Of a stretch of DNA of 64,000 nucleotides, positions 17,226 through 26,921 are shown one piece after another. The notes under the pieces were generated by a model that ran no database searches, had not been told where the DNA came from, and saw only the letters and a program-made list of their open reading frames with translations. This DNA is from Cyclobacteriaceae bacterium (GTDB lineage Bacteria > Bacteroidota > Bacteroidia > Cytophagales > Cyclobacteriaceae), in NCBI GenBank assembly GCA_020436125.1, contig JAGQYK010000014.1, positions 1-64,000 of the forward strand, written 5' to 3'. The translations under genes were made by a program, and so were the position numbers. Position 1 is the stretch's first letter. Every line of letters begins with the position of its first letter.

Positions 17226-17323
17226 AAAAAAACACTGCACTATTAAAACGAATCATTTGCCTTGTTCACCGGGATGTCCAGCTAGCGGCCGCAATTTATG
17301 ACTTGTCTGTTCGTGCAGTGTTT
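17226..17323 (-). ncRNA. Long hairpin with T-tract: terminator or small RNA
   Basis: On the minus strand an 11-bp perfect stem (AAACACTGCAC with GTGCAGTGTTT) encloses 72 nt and is followed by a seven-T tract. Inside it, GUCAU can pair with AUGAU and UUGC with GCAA, so the whole folds as an interrupted rod. It begins 12 bp after the PorP/SprF stop. It may be that gene's terminator with a large loop, or a small RNA processed from its 3' end. No separate promoter was seen. Confidence 0.45.
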
Positions 17324-17334
17324 ATGGATAAGAA

Positions 17335-18249
17335 CTAAAAATACCTTCGCTTATAATACTGGAAAGTGAGTGGTTTTAAGTCAATAGCAATCATTAATTC
17401 ATGGCTACCAAAATTATTTGCCGAAAGGCTGGATGTAGGGTATTCAAAAGCATACCCAGCCCGAACTGTCTCCGTAATATCGAGCTGTGCATTTACACCA
17501 ATCGTTGAGAAATTCCGAGCAAAGGCGCCTAGCCAAACGGTTTCTCCCAAAATGGCAGTCGCTGAAAAATCAGCTGAGAACGGCTGGCTATCAACGATTC
17601 GAGCCAATGAACTCACTTTCATTTTTACAAAAGAGCTAAGCATGAGGACAGCACCAGCACTAACATAATAATGCCGCTTATAACGGGTACTAATGACTGT
17701 CCCATGCTCTGTCCTGACATCAAGCATCCTGGGAACTGAGAACCCAAAAAATAATTCATCAGTAGAGAGAATAAAACCAGTTCCTACATTCGACTTTGTA
17801 AAATTCTCTTGTTGATTGGATATGAGTGGATCCGTATCCAATTCCAAAACAAGCTTAGAATAATCTTGCCTGAAATTGGTAAGTCCCAATTGAAACCCTG
17901 CACTTACTTTCCATTTTGGGCTTACTTGTAAATGGTAGGCGTAACTTCCATAAAATTCAGTATTCCTATTGATCCCAAATTGATCATGCGCCAACCATCC
18001 TCCTACACCATGTCTATTTTTATGAAATGATGTATTTCCTGAAATAGCATTAGTCACCGGAGCACCTTCAACACCAAGCCATTGTACCCTTGTATGCATT
18101 GACAGTGATAAAATATTGTTCAATCCAGCATAAGCCGGGTTCATCATGAGCTGATTGAACTGATAAAGATTATAGAGTGGGTCTTGTTGTGCAAACAAAG
18201 GTGAGTTTGCCATAAAGCAAATTAAAAATATGACTTGTATTCTTTTCAT
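17335..18249 (-). CDS. PorP/SprF family type IX secretion membrane protein
   Basis: Outer-membrane protein of the group needed to export or anchor T9SS type B cargo such as SprB. 304 residues from the ATG at 18249 (a TTG lies two codons earlier). Seen: signal peptide ending in PLFAQ, then the hallmark DPLYNLYQFNQLMMNPAYAGL, HTRVQWLGVEGAPVT, and a run of beta-barrel strands ending in FQYYKRRYF. It starts 2 bp after the stop of the CHU_C gene, the usual pairing of a PorP/SprF with its cargo. Confidence 0.95.
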   Translation of the reverse strand: MKRIQVIFLICFMANSPLFAQQDPLYNLYQFNQLMMNPAYAGLNNILSLSMHTRVQWLGVEGAPVTNAISGNTSFHKNRHGVGGWLAHDQFGINRNTEFYGSYAYHLQVSPKWKVSAGFQLGLTNFRQDYSKLVLELDTDPLISNQQENFTKSNVGTGFILSTDELFFGFSVPRMLDVRTEHGTVISTRYKRHYYVSAGAVLMLSSFVKMKVSSLARIVDSQPFSADFSATAILGETVWLGAFARNFSTIGVNAQLDITETVRAGYAFEYPTSSLSANNFGSHELMIAIDLKPLTFQYYKRRYF

Positions 18250-18251
18250 AG

Positions 18252-19355
18252 TCAATTCCTTAATTCAAAAAAGCCGCTGTATCTCTTTCCTTTACCATCA
18301 TTAATTACATAGTAGTACGTACCATCTGACAAAAAGGAATTCGTTTTGTTGTTGATTCCTTTAAAGACTGAATCCACATTGTCATATCCATTGATAGAAA
18401 ATAATTGATCGCCCCACCTATTGAAGATGGAAAGCTCATTATCAGGATAAAATTCTATATTCTCAACCTTTAGAAAATCATGGATACCATCGCCATTGGG
18501 TGTCACCAGGTTAAATATTTTGAGTAACGGTACTTTTTCAGAAGTAGCTACATCGCCAACACTAATGATTCCATCGGAGGCAAGAAAAGTATTGCTTACA
18601 CCAAAACCATTTTGTACGTCCAACTTAGACATTGATGTAAAGGGTAAACCATCCGTACTCAATGCAAGTGAGGGTTGCACGAAAATACCCTCATCTAAGG
18701 GTAAGCTTATCGCTATTTCGTGACTACTTTCTAAATCCAACTGCCAGGCACGTTGTTCCATTACATTAATAAGAGTTTCATCTACTTCTTCAATAGGGTT
18801 TGGCTCCAGTAATGAAATACCAATACTTTCATTAGTCATAGAATTGACTGAAATCGGCAAATATTCTAAACCATTGCCAATCGGAAATTTCTTTTCTCCT
18901 ACCCCTACATTAAAAAATGTACCCACTATATGGGATTCATTAGCTCCACCTGTAACCACCAGCGACTCTCCGCCAAAAACTCTCGCATTATTCATAGACG
19001 CCAATAAACCGTCAACGAGGCGCAACTCACCTGTTACAGTAAGGTCAGCCAAAAAATATTTAATACCTCCACCAGTTATAGTGAGCCTATTGAAAGACTG
19101 AGCATTATGATTGATGATTTGATCCTCATTGCTACTGAGTGTAAATTCTCCATTGGCCTCTTCATACGTTCCATCATTTTGCCACATTCCGGATATTTGT
19201 AGTTCTCCATTGTTGATCAGGATACCTTCATTGAAAGCATCTCCTTTTACAGAAAGCGTTGCGCCATTTTTAATGCTAACAGTTGCTCCTTTGATGGAAA
19301 GGCTTTGTGCCGCCACACTACCCGTTAAAAAATATAGCAGTATAAAAAATCTCAT
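18252..19355 (-). CDS. Secreted protein with CHU_C / T9SS type B tail
   Basis: 367 residues. N-terminal signal peptide (FILLYFLTGSVAAQS), then repeated short beta strands of a right-handed beta-helix look (SIKGATVSIKNGATLSVKG, EGILINNGELQIS). The C-terminal ~85 residues form the gliding-motility-associated CHU_C domain: FNLVTPNGDGIHDFLKV, LSIFNRWGDQLFS, LSDGTYYYVI, KRYSGFFELRN. This predicts export by T9SS and attachment or release at the surface, with the adjacent PorP/SprF protein as partner. The ligand is unknown. Confidence 0.92.
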   Translation of the reverse strand: MRFFILLYFLTGSVAAQSLSIKGATVSIKNGATLSVKGDAFNEGILINNGELQISGMWQNDGTYEEANGEFTLSSNEDQIINHNAQSFNRLTITGGGIKYFLADLTVTGELRLVDGLLASMNNARVFGGESLVVTGGANESHIVGTFFNVGVGEKKFPIGNGLEYLPISVNSMTNESIGISLLEPNPIEEVDETLINVMEQRAWQLDLESSHEIAISLPLDEGIFVQPSLALSTDGLPFTSMSKLDVQNGFGVSNTFLASDGIISVGDVATSEKVPLLKIFNLVTPNGDGIHDFLKVENIEFYPDNELSIFNRWGDQLFSINGYDNVDSVFKGINNKTNSFLSDGTYYYVINDGKGKRYSGFFELRN

Positions 19356-19356
19356 A

Positions 19357-22300
19357 TTAATTGATGGCTAAGATATTTGCAGACCTGCTGATTTCTACCC
19401 AACCTTGAATGACACCATCGTAGATAAAGTGAACGGATGAACCTGTGTACAAACTATAAGTACTTCCTCCACTCATGTACATACTATTTGCTGTAGGAGT
19501 AATACCGGCACCTCCCGTCCCACTCCGATATAGAATAACGGCTGTAGAGAAACCTGATCCTCCGTTTCCCGCATGGATAATAATCAACTCCTGGCCGTCT
19601 TGCCCTGCACCGATATAATCTACACCCTTATTAGTCGTATTGGCGGTAACTCGTAAAATTCTCCGTGTTGGTGTTGGTAGTGTTTCGTGAGTACCTGTGA
19701 TGTGGTCAGCGGAAACAGCAGAAACAAGATTGGCATTGAGCTGAACATCACCATTTAACTCTGAGGTACCGACCACATCCAATTTAGCGCTGGGTGATGT
19801 CGTACCAATTCCTACATCACCACTGAAATAATTGCGATCTTCACCCGTAGCATAAAATCCGTACTTGGTTCCTGAACCCAATGCATTCATTGAAGAGACT
19901 ACACCATAATTTGTACCTGATGTTGCATTGTTATCAATGTATAACCCTCCAGTAAATGTGGTTTCAACTTCTAATTGATAACTGATCAAAGGTGAACTTG
20001 TACCTACACCAACATTACCTGCACCAAGAATAGTCACTCGGTCATTTGCACCTAATGCATTGTTCGTACTCACTTTAAACTTATGAGCATCACTCGCATC
20101 CACTCCCATTGCAAAAGAGCTCCCACCCTGTGTCTCAAAAGTCATTGATGCATCACTGGTCCCATTGGCTTCCAGAATATTAAGTGAAGGCAATGTACTC
20201 CCAGCTTCATTTTTTAAAACTGTCAGCATTGAACCCGGTGTTTTTGTACCGATGCCTACCCTACCCTGATTGGTCAAGGTCATAGCAGCATCATTAGTGG
20301 ATACATTGGTTGCAGTAGAATTATCTTTAATGGAAAACATCAGATCATCTCCATTGTAAAAAATACCTGAGTTAAACCTTTGATTGGCGGTGATACCATT
20401 TTTCTTAAACCGTATTCCAGATAATGTACCGCCAGTACCTGAAATGTTTTGAATGTCAAGCAGAATACCATCACTAACAGATGGTGTTGTATAGGTTCCA
20501 CTTACAGAGAGCTGATTAAACGGAGAAGTTGTTCCAATACCAACACGACCTGCGGAATATGAAATATCCGGTGACCCTACCCATGGTGATGTAGGTAGAC
20601 CTGTTAAAAGGGAGCCGTTAACAGCTGGCAGTTGTCCGCTGGCATTAAGTTGCACAATTTGATTGGCTCCGGTTCCTACATTGACGGAAAGCGGAGTGCC
20701 ACTACCATCACCTGTAAGGGTAGTGTTGTGAGTAACCGATGTAATCCCTACATCATCACCATCAGTTAGCCCTGCAGGAATATTGGAGAGGGCTGTAAAG
20801 TCGCCATTAAAATCATCAGCTACATTATTGTCGTATCCGCTTAGGTCAATGGTTGTACCTCCTGGATCATTACTTAGCGCAATTATACCCGATGTAAAGG
20901 TTAAATCCTGAATTTCATTTGTAATACTCCCATCTACCTCAGCTGTCAGATAACCATTGTTGGCTACAAATGCGTCTACTGCAGATTCATCCAATTGAGT
21001 GTCCGTATCAATAGATCCGATATCGATGGTATTGCCACCGGCAATGGAGAGATTGGTACCAGAAAGGCTTATCGTCTGATTATCTGTATTGGTTCCGGAA
21101 AAAGGTGACAAATCAATTGGGGTGGCTGATCCATTGTTGGTAATGGTTAAAATATTTCCCGTAAGGTTAAGATCTTGAATTTCATTGGTAGGGCTGGCAT
21201 CGGCATCATTTACATTTAAGGATAGAGTGGCTCCGCTGGTGATCGAGATGTTACCCGCAGCACCAGTGGTACTTATATTTTGAATTTCATTGGTAATACT
21301 TCCATCTACCTCAGCGGTTAAATATCCATTATTAGCGACAAATCCATCCACTGCAGATTCATCCAACTGTGTATCCGTATCAATAGAGCCGATATCGATG
21401 GTATTACCACCGGCAATAGAGAGGTTGGTACCAGAAAGGCTTATCGTCTGATTGTCTGTATTAGTTCCGGAAAATGGTGACAAGTCAATCGGAGTGGCTG
21501 ATCCATTATTAGTAATTGTTAAAATATTTCCAGCAAGATTCAGATCCTGAATTTCATTAGTAACACTACCATCCACTTCTGCTGTTAAGTAACCATTGTT
21601 GGCAACAAATGCATCTACAGCCGTCTCATCCAGTTGGGTATTGGTATCAACCGATCCAATATCAATGGTATTACCTCCAGCAATGGAGAGATTAGTTCCT
21701 ACAAGGCTCAGTGTTTGATTATCAATGGTGTTGAGATTTACGTTGTTTCCGCCAGCAATGGACAGCGTATTTCCCGACAAACTCAGTGTTTGGTTATCCG
21801 TATCGATCGTGCTAAGATTCACTGTGTTACCCCCAGTTATAGAAAGACTCGCACCACTTATATTTAGGGTTTGATTATCTGTATTCGGTTCAAACCCATC
21901 CTGAATCCCGGAAAGGTTTACCGCATTGCCATTACTTATACTTAAGCTGGTCCCAGTAACTGAAAGTGTTTGTTCGTCCGTATTGGTCCCCAGAAAAGGG
22001 GCCAAACTAATATCTGATGCGTCTGGATTATTCGTTATTTTTAAAGTAGACCCTGTCAATTGAAGATCCTGCAATGTCTCAGGGGTGTCCACAGGAGTCC
22101 ATAATGTCCCACTCCAGAAATAAAACCCGTTTGTATCCGTATCAAAAACTAACAAACCTCTCTCTACTGACGAAAGATTAGTTGTAAAGGCAGTAGCTGT
22201 TCTCTGAGCAGTCGTCATTCGAGGAACCAAAACCCCTTGATTGTGATCGGGAGAAACCAATTCCAGAACTGCATTCGGGTTTGGGTCTTTGATTCCAATA

Positions 22301-22392
22301 CCCACAGTATTCTGAGCATACGCAATGTGGATGGTAGATAAGCAGAGAATGGACAGTATAACGCTGACCAATGAAATCATTTTAGTTTTCAT
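19357..22392 (-). CDS. Large secreted repeat protein (tail-fibre-like surface protein)
   Basis: 1011 residues from the ATG at 22392 (the frame is open to 22437); signal peptide MKTKMISLVSVILSILC...AYA. The first mature residues NTVGIGIKDPNPNAVLELVSP and several VGIGTTSPxxxLxV units are typical of phage-tail-like Bacteroidota surface proteins. Residues ~120-520 are repeats built on DNQTLSLSGxxLSIAGGNxxxL, with a longer unit of ~90 residues (DTQLDESAVDxFVANNGYLTAEVDGS) present three times. No CHU_C or Por tail is seen. It lies 1 bp upstream of the CHU_C gene, so cargo and PorP/SprF are likely co-expressed. No enzymatic motif; an adhesin or fibre role is inferred. Confidence 0.8.
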   Translation of the reverse strand: MKTKMISLVSVILSILCLSTIHIAYAQNTVGIGIKDPNPNAVLELVSPDHNQGVLVPRMTTAQRTATAFTTNLSSVERGLLVFDTDTNGFYFWSGTLWTPVDTPETLQDLQLTGSTLKITNNPDASDISLAPFLGTNTDEQTLSVTGTSLSISNGNAVNLSGIQDGFEPNTDNQTLNISGASLSITGGNTVNLSTIDTDNQTLSLSGNTLSIAGGNNVNLNTIDNQTLSLVGTNLSIAGGNTIDIGSVDTNTQLDETAVDAFVANNGYLTAEVDGSVTNEIQDLNLAGNILTITNNGSATPIDLSPFSGTNTDNQTISLSGTNLSIAGGNTIDIGSIDTDTQLDESAVDGFVANNGYLTAEVDGSITNEIQNISTTGAAGNISITSGATLSLNVNDADASPTNEIQDLNLTGNILTITNNGSATPIDLSPFSGTNTDNQTISLSGTNLSIAGGNTIDIGSIDTDTQLDESAVDAFVANNGYLTAEVDGSITNEIQDLTFTSGIIALSNDPGGTTIDLSGYDNNVADDFNGDFTALSNIPAGLTDGDDVGITSVTHNTTLTGDGSGTPLSVNVGTGANQIVQLNASGQLPAVNGSLLTGLPTSPWVGSPDISYSAGRVGIGTTSPFNQLSVSGTYTTPSVSDGILLDIQNISGTGGTLSGIRFKKNGITANQRFNSGIFYNGDDLMFSIKDNSTATNVSTNDAAMTLTNQGRVGIGTKTPGSMLTVLKNEAGSTLPSLNILEANGTSDASMTFETQGGSSFAMGVDASDAHKFKVSTNNALGANDRVTILGAGNVGVGTSSPLISYQLEVETTFTGGLYIDNNATSGTNYGVVSSMNALGSGTKYGFYATGEDRNYFSGDVGIGTTSPSAKLDVVGTSELNGDVQLNANLVSAVSADHITGTHETLPTPTRRILRVTANTTNKGVDYIGAGQDGQELIIIHAGNGGSGFSTAVILYRSGTGGAGITPTANSMYMSGGSTYSLYTGSSVHFIYDGVIQGWVEISRSANILAIN
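20905..21720. repeat. Internal coding repeats in the large surface protein
   Basis: Three long, nearly identical DNA units start near 20905, 21280 and 21550. Each codes for the TNEIQ...GYLTAEVDGS...DTQLDE...GGNTIDIGS series. Codon-level differences are few between the first two copies, which suggests recent duplication or gene conversion. Confidence 0.8.
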
Positions 22393-22497
22393 GGTAGTCA
22401 ATATGGTTGAACAAGGCACTACAAAGTAGGCTTGCAAACCTCTGCTACACCATCAGTATTATTACCCAAAATGATATCCGGAATTTTACGGAGGAGT

Positions 22498-23127
22498 TTA
22501 AAGAACTATGCCTTCCTTAATGGCATACTTCACTAAGTCAGCCGTAGTACTCACTCCAAGTTTAGCTTGAATATTATTCTTATGTGACTCAACCGTTCTC
22601 GTACTAATGTTAAGATGAGCTGCTATTTCCTTATACGATTGACCTTCCGCAAACCCTTTGAGCACATCTATCTCACGGGGAGTAAGCTTTACACTTTCGG
22701 AATGATTGGATGGAGCCGCCAATAAGGAGGTAAACTGCCCTCCATAATATGTCTTACCATCTGCAATAGACTCGAGGGCTTCCAAATAAGTTTCCTTTCC
22801 TGATTCTTTAGAAATCATTCCCTCAACACCTACTCTGAAACAATAACGCAAAAGCAACTCATCAACCTCAGCGGTAAGTATTAACACTTTCGTTTCAGGA
22901 TTTATCTTCTTTATCTTCTCAGCAACAACGGCACCATTCTCACCAGGCATTTTTAAATCGAGTACAACAATGTCGGATTTAGTACTACTAAAAATTTCAA
23001 AAAATGAATCACTGTTGCCTGCTTCCCCTATCACTTTAAATCGTGGAAGGCCAAGGAGCATCACCTTTATTCCATCCCGAACAATTCTATGGTCATCAAC
23101 AAGAATAATGGATTGAGTATTTGCCAT
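22498..23127 (-). CDS. NarL/FixJ-type response regulator
   Basis: 209 residues. The receiver domain carries acidic residues D11-D12, the phospho-acceptor D57 (VVLDLKMPG) and the conserved Lys of MISKES. The C-terminal LuxR-type helix-turn-helix reads LTPREIDVLKGFAEGQSYKEIAAHLNIS, TRTVESHKNNIQAKLGV. It overlaps the stop of the upstream histidine kinase by 1 bp, so the two form a translationally coupled pair. The large surface-protein operon lies just downstream and is a natural target, though this is inference only. Confidence 0.95.
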   Translation of the reverse strand: MANTQSIILVDDHRIVRDGIKVMLLGLPRFKVIGEAGNSDSFFEIFSSTKSDIVVLDLKMPGENGAVVAEKIKKINPETKVLILTAEVDELLLRYCFRVGVEGMISKESGKETYLEALESIADGKTYYGGQFTSLLAAPSNHSESVKLTPREIDVLKGFAEGQSYKEIAAHLNISTRTVESHKNNIQAKLGVSTTADLVKYAIKEGIVL

Positions 23128-25028
23128 CAGGGTAGTTTCATTTCAGGTAAGCTAAAATAAAAATTACTCCCCTCACCTAGCTTACTCTCCACATAAATAT
23201 TTCCACCATTTCGTTCCACCAAATCTTTGCACAAAATTAATCCAATGCCGGTACCTTTCTCATTGGAAGTACCAACAGAATGAATATCGGCAGCAGCATC
23301 AAATAATTTTTGTTGGTCTTCATGGTTAATTCCCACACCGTGATCCTTCACTCCTAACGTGATGATTCCATCCTTTTTTCCTGCAAATAAAGTAATGGCT
23401 GTTTCTTTACTTGAAAATTTAATAGCATTAGATAATAAGTTGCGAAGTACAATAATTATCATGTTGCGGTCTGCATAGGCCGCTAATTCGGAAGGTACAA
23501 AGTAGTTTAATTGAATATTTCTCTCCGCTATTGTTGGACCTAGCTGTGCAGCTACTTCTTCAATCACCTCTTTACAATTGATCGACTCTGGTTTGTAGGT
23601 AATTGCATCGGTCTGGCTTAGCGCCCACTCCAATAGGTTATTGAGTAACCTTGAAAGATCCATGGACGATTGATTCAGATTCCTTAAGTATTCTTCAATT
23701 TCAATTGCTGATATATTTTTTACGTTATCAGCAAGGCTTCTTGTTAAATTATTAAATGCAGAAAGGGGACTTTTTAGATCATGTGAAATTACTGTAAACA
23801 ATCTATCTTTGAAACCATTGAGTTTCTTTAACTCATCATTCTTTTTATTCAACTCTTCAGTGGTCTTCTTTTTATTTCTAAATCGGCTATAAAAAAGAAT
23901 GGCTATTATACCCAATGATCCTGCCAACATAATGAGGTTATTACGCCATTGTTTTTCTTGCTGCACCTGAAGATCCTTAATCAAAGTCTCCTGCTGAAGT
24001 TGCACTATTGTTTGTTCTTTCTTTTCTGTCTCGTACTTCGCTTCCATTTCAGAGCGAATGTTTTCCTTTTCCAAATTGAAAAGTGAATCCTTTATAGAAA
24101 TAGACTTGAGGTTATAGAAATAAGCACTGTCATATTGATTCAACCCAGCGTGAATCTTTGAAAGTAACTCCAATGAATAGAGCTCATCAAGCTTGTAATT
24201 GTATGTTTTGCTGATTTGTAATGCCTTGTAGGTAGCCAATAATGCTTTTTCGAATTCTTTTTGATCAAGGTAGGTCTCACCCAAATTAAGATAAGCCTGC
24301 TCTTCGGCAGCACTGTACTGAAGTGCCTGATAGATACTGAGTGCCTGATTGAAGGCTGTGATGGCTTCATCATACCTACCCAAAGAATTGTATGCTGTCC
24401 CCAGGTTCATTACAGTATTGGCATAGCCCTCCTTCATTCCCTTTAACCTGAAAATTTCCCGTGCTCTAAGATATTGTTCTATTTCCTCTTGGTAACCTTC
24501 CAGGTACCCCACTACAAGACCTACATTATTTATAGCATGACCAAGGCGCAGTGAATCACCATACAGGAATATAAGACGCTCAGCTAAATCAAAATGTTCC
24601 CTTGCTCTTGGATAGTCCTCTTGAATAAATAAATCAATTCCTAAATTAGTATGGGCATCAAAAATCGCAAGTGTATCATTGATGCGCTCCCCTATCTCCA
24701 GCCCTTTCAATGCAAGTTCCATCGATTTGTCAAAGACCGCCTTATGACTGTATGCAGTAGCGGTTTTAATATAAACCTGCGCCAACAACGAATCGTTTTT
24801 ATGGGGTACTTGTGCAGCTCGTAAACAGTATGGGAGGGCAGAATCTGGATTATACTCTAACAAGTCATTACAAATGGTAAATAGACTTAGCGCATATTCC
24901 TCAGATAAAGTATCCGACTTATCGAGCAGCCGCTTTAGGCTATCTACCCTTTGGGTTTGAGCATTACTATTGCTAAACGCAATAAGCAAAAGGCATAAAG
25001 AAAAAACTGGAAATATCCGAGACACCAA
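23127..25028 (-). CDS. TPR-containing sensor histidine kinase
   Basis: 633 residues. Order: signal peptide (to about residue 23, SNSNAQ), some six to seven TPR units forming a periplasmic sensor, a coiled coil (KYETEKKEQTIVQLQQE), one membrane helix (NLIMLAGSLGIIAILFYSRF), the HisKA domain with phospho-acceptor in FTVISHDLKSPLSAF, and the HATPase domain (NLLSNAIKF, GVKDHGVGI, GTGIGLILCKDLV). The start codon is TTG at 25028 or GTG at 25025; no suitable ATG exists. Partner of the response regulator downstream. Confidence 0.93.
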   Translation of the reverse strand: MVSRIFPVFSLCLLLIAFSNSNAQTQRVDSLKRLLDKSDTLSEEYALSLFTICNDLLEYNPDSALPYCLRAAQVPHKNDSLLAQVYIKTATAYSHKAVFDKSMELALKGLEIGERINDTLAIFDAHTNLGIDLFIQEDYPRAREHFDLAERLIFLYGDSLRLGHAINNVGLVVGYLEGYQEEIEQYLRAREIFRLKGMKEGYANTVMNLGTAYNSLGRYDEAITAFNQALSIYQALQYSAAEEQAYLNLGETYLDQKEFEKALLATYKALQISKTYNYKLDELYSLELLSKIHAGLNQYDSAYFYNLKSISIKDSLFNLEKENIRSEMEAKYETEKKEQTIVQLQQETLIKDLQVQQEKQWRNNLIMLAGSLGIIAILFYSRFRNKKKTTEELNKKNDELKKLNGFKDRLFTVISHDLKSPLSAFNNLTRSLADNVKNISAIEIEEYLRNLNQSSMDLSRLLNNLLEWALSQTDAITYKPESINCKEVIEEVAAQLGPTIAERNIQLNYFVPSELAAYADRNMIIIVLRNLLSNAIKFSSKETAITLFAGKKDGIITLGVKDHGVGINHEDQQKLFDAAADIHSVGTSNEKGTGIGLILCKDLVERNGGNIYVESKLGEGSNFYFSLPEMKLP

Positions 25029-25060
25029 CTATAACGTGTTTTGCTGAATTTCAAATATAC

Positions 25061-25085
25061 AAAACACGCCAGCATTAGCGCTGAC
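25061..25085 (-). terminator. Weak terminator after dnaB
   Basis: Minus strand GTCAGC-GCTAAT-GCTGGC (one T-G pair), then GTGTTTTG. The stem is short and the T-tract poor, so the call is tentative. It lies between the dnaB stop and the kinase start. Confidence 0.4.
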
Positions 25086-25097
25086 TAAATAAATTTC

Positions 25098-26627
25098 CTA
25101 AAATGGAGTTTCATCGTCTGGCAGCGGTGGCTCTTCTGGTTGGTCAAATGCATTCAACCTGCTCTCCTTAGTGATCATTCCAGAGAAAGGATTTTCGTTG
25201 GCTGGTCCATCAAAGTCAGCAAACTTGGTGTATTTACCAATAAACTTAAGCTTCACATTTTCTAATGATCCGTTTCTGTTTTTGGCTATAATTACTTCGG
25301 CCATACCCTGAGTGGGCATACCGTCTTCATCAACAGTAATCTTATAATATTCAGGGCGGTAAAGGAACATAACGATATCAGCATCCTGTTCAATAGATCC
25401 TGATTCACGCAAGTCAGAAAGCTGTGGACGTTTATCCCCTCCTCTGGTTTCAACACCACGACTCAACTGGGAAAGTGCAATTACAGGAACATTCAATTCC
25501 TTGGCCACCCCCTTCAGCGCTCGTGAAATAGATGCAATTTCTTGTTCACGATTTCCACCGATCTCACCCTTCATCAGCTGCAGATAATCAACCACGATTA
25601 ACTGAATATTATGTTCTGCTTTTAAGCGCCTACACTTTGCCCTTAGTTCAAGAATAGAAAGTGCAGGTGTGTCATCAATAAATATGGGAGCTGTTGAAAG
25701 TCGGTTAGTCTTATGCACCAGCTGTTGCCACTCAAATTCCTGAATATTTCCTTTTCTAATCTTTTCAGACTCCAGCTCTGCTTCCGCAGAAATCAACCTG
25801 TTGACCAACTGAATGGACGCCATCTCCAAACTGAAAATAGCGACAGGGAAATTAAAGTCAACAGCCGCATTTCTTAACGCAGATACGACAAATGCTGTCT
25901 TACCCATACCAGGTCTGGCAGCTATAATTACTAAATCTGATCTTTGCCAACCTGAAGTAATTCTGTCTAAACGTGAAAAACCTGTTGGAACCCCCGTCAA
26001 CCCATCCTTATGGTTTCTTTTCTCCTGAATTTCTTTTGTAGCCTGAAACATCAACGATTTCATGCTGTCATAATTCTTTCTCAGGTTCGAATCCGCAATC
26101 TGATAGATCGATTGCTCTGTTTTGTCTAGCAGCTCAAACACATCGTTGGTATCTTCATAAGCATCGTGATGAACTTGAGAAGCAATTTCAATCAAATTGC
26201 GCTTAATGGCCATCTCAATGATAATCCTTGAGTGATACTCAATATTAGCTGCAGAACTTACCTTGGAAGTCAATTCCGCAATGGCATAAGCCCCACCCAC
26301 CAGTTCTAGTTTCCCATTCTTCCGAAGTTGCGACACCACGGTGCGCATATCTACCGGATCAGAAGCTTTGAATAAATCTATAATAGCGCTATAGATCAAA
26401 TTATGTGCATCTGAGTAAAAATGTTCTGGGCGAAGGAATTCGACAACGGTTGTCAGTGCATTCTTCTCTAACATTAAGGCCCCCAACACGGCCTCCTCCA
26501 GATCAAGCGCTTGAGGCGGAAGTTTGCCAAGGCTCTCGGTAAGGTCTCTCACCAGTGCCTTTCCAGACTTACTTCCTGCTCCGCTGTAAGCAGAACTTGG
26601 CCTCAATGACTTTGATCTTTGCTCCAT
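25098..26627 (-). CDS. dnaB: Replicative DNA helicase
   Basis: Hexameric 5'-3' helicase of the replication fork. 509 residues; N-terminal DnaB domain (LPPQALDLEEAVLGALMLE), linker, and RecA-like C-terminal domain with Walker A ARPGMGKTAF (about residues 238-247), Walker B IQLIVVDYLQLM, then IALSQLSRGVE and LSDLRESGSIEQDAD. The C-terminal tail is acidic and proline-rich. No intein or insert. The start ATG is at 26627. Confidence 0.98.
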   Translation of the reverse strand: MEQRSKSLRPSSAYSGAGSKSGKALVRDLTESLGKLPPQALDLEEAVLGALMLEKNALTTVVEFLRPEHFYSDAHNLIYSAIIDLFKASDPVDMRTVVSQLRKNGKLELVGGAYAIAELTSKVSSAANIEYHSRIIIEMAIKRNLIEIASQVHHDAYEDTNDVFELLDKTEQSIYQIADSNLRKNYDSMKSLMFQATKEIQEKRNHKDGLTGVPTGFSRLDRITSGWQRSDLVIIAARPGMGKTAFVVSALRNAAVDFNFPVAIFSLEMASIQLVNRLISAEAELESEKIRKGNIQEFEWQQLVHKTNRLSTAPIFIDDTPALSILELRAKCRRLKAEHNIQLIVVDYLQLMKGEIGGNREQEIASISRALKGVAKELNVPVIALSQLSRGVETRGGDKRPQLSDLRESGSIEQDADIVMFLYRPEYYKITVDEDGMPTQGMAEVIIAKNRNGSLENVKLKFIGKYTKFADFDGPANENPFSGMITKESRLNAFDQPEEPPLPDDETPF

Positions 26628-26921
26628 ACTGTGGTTGTTGGGCTAGTAATTTCTTAATGGGCAACAAACCTAATCAATGTATCAGAGGTCATTGCCTTAT
26701 TCTGAACATTTCAATAAACAAGTTTCCCACATTAAAACATGTGTAATTGTGAATAAATTGCATCCTGAAAGTTTTTATTACTCGATGTTATCATTAGACC
26801 ATAAGATACAAAGGAACTTCAAGGAGACGCCAACACTATTCTGTAATATCCATTGTACTGATTCTCATTGTTTTTCAATCTCTTTTTTTAACTTGGCCTT
26901 TAACTATTAATTTAGGACTTG
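26628..26921. other. Intergenic region between divergent dnaB and mpl-like genes
   Basis: About 290 bp without a convincing ORF. It must hold both promoters. TTCCTTTG (minus) near 26809-26816 is close to a -7 box but lacks the TA. No repeat, hairpin or RNA gene was recognised. Confidence 0.5.

Noticed and set aside
17281..17292. GCTAGCGGCCGC (adjacent NheI and NotI sites) as a cloning-vector trace
   Set aside because: It lies within the loop of a natural long hairpin, and the flanks join smoothly to host sequence; no other vector sequence is visible.
17226..17323. SRP RNA because of the plus-strand words TTGTTCACC and CCGGGATG
   Set aside because: The essential symmetric loop and GGAA-type tetraloop of domain IV are missing, and the T-tract is on the other strand.
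20905..21720. Regularly spaced near-identical repeats as a CRISPR array
   Set aside because: The units are long, in frame and part of one open coding sequence; no short palindromic repeats or cas genes.
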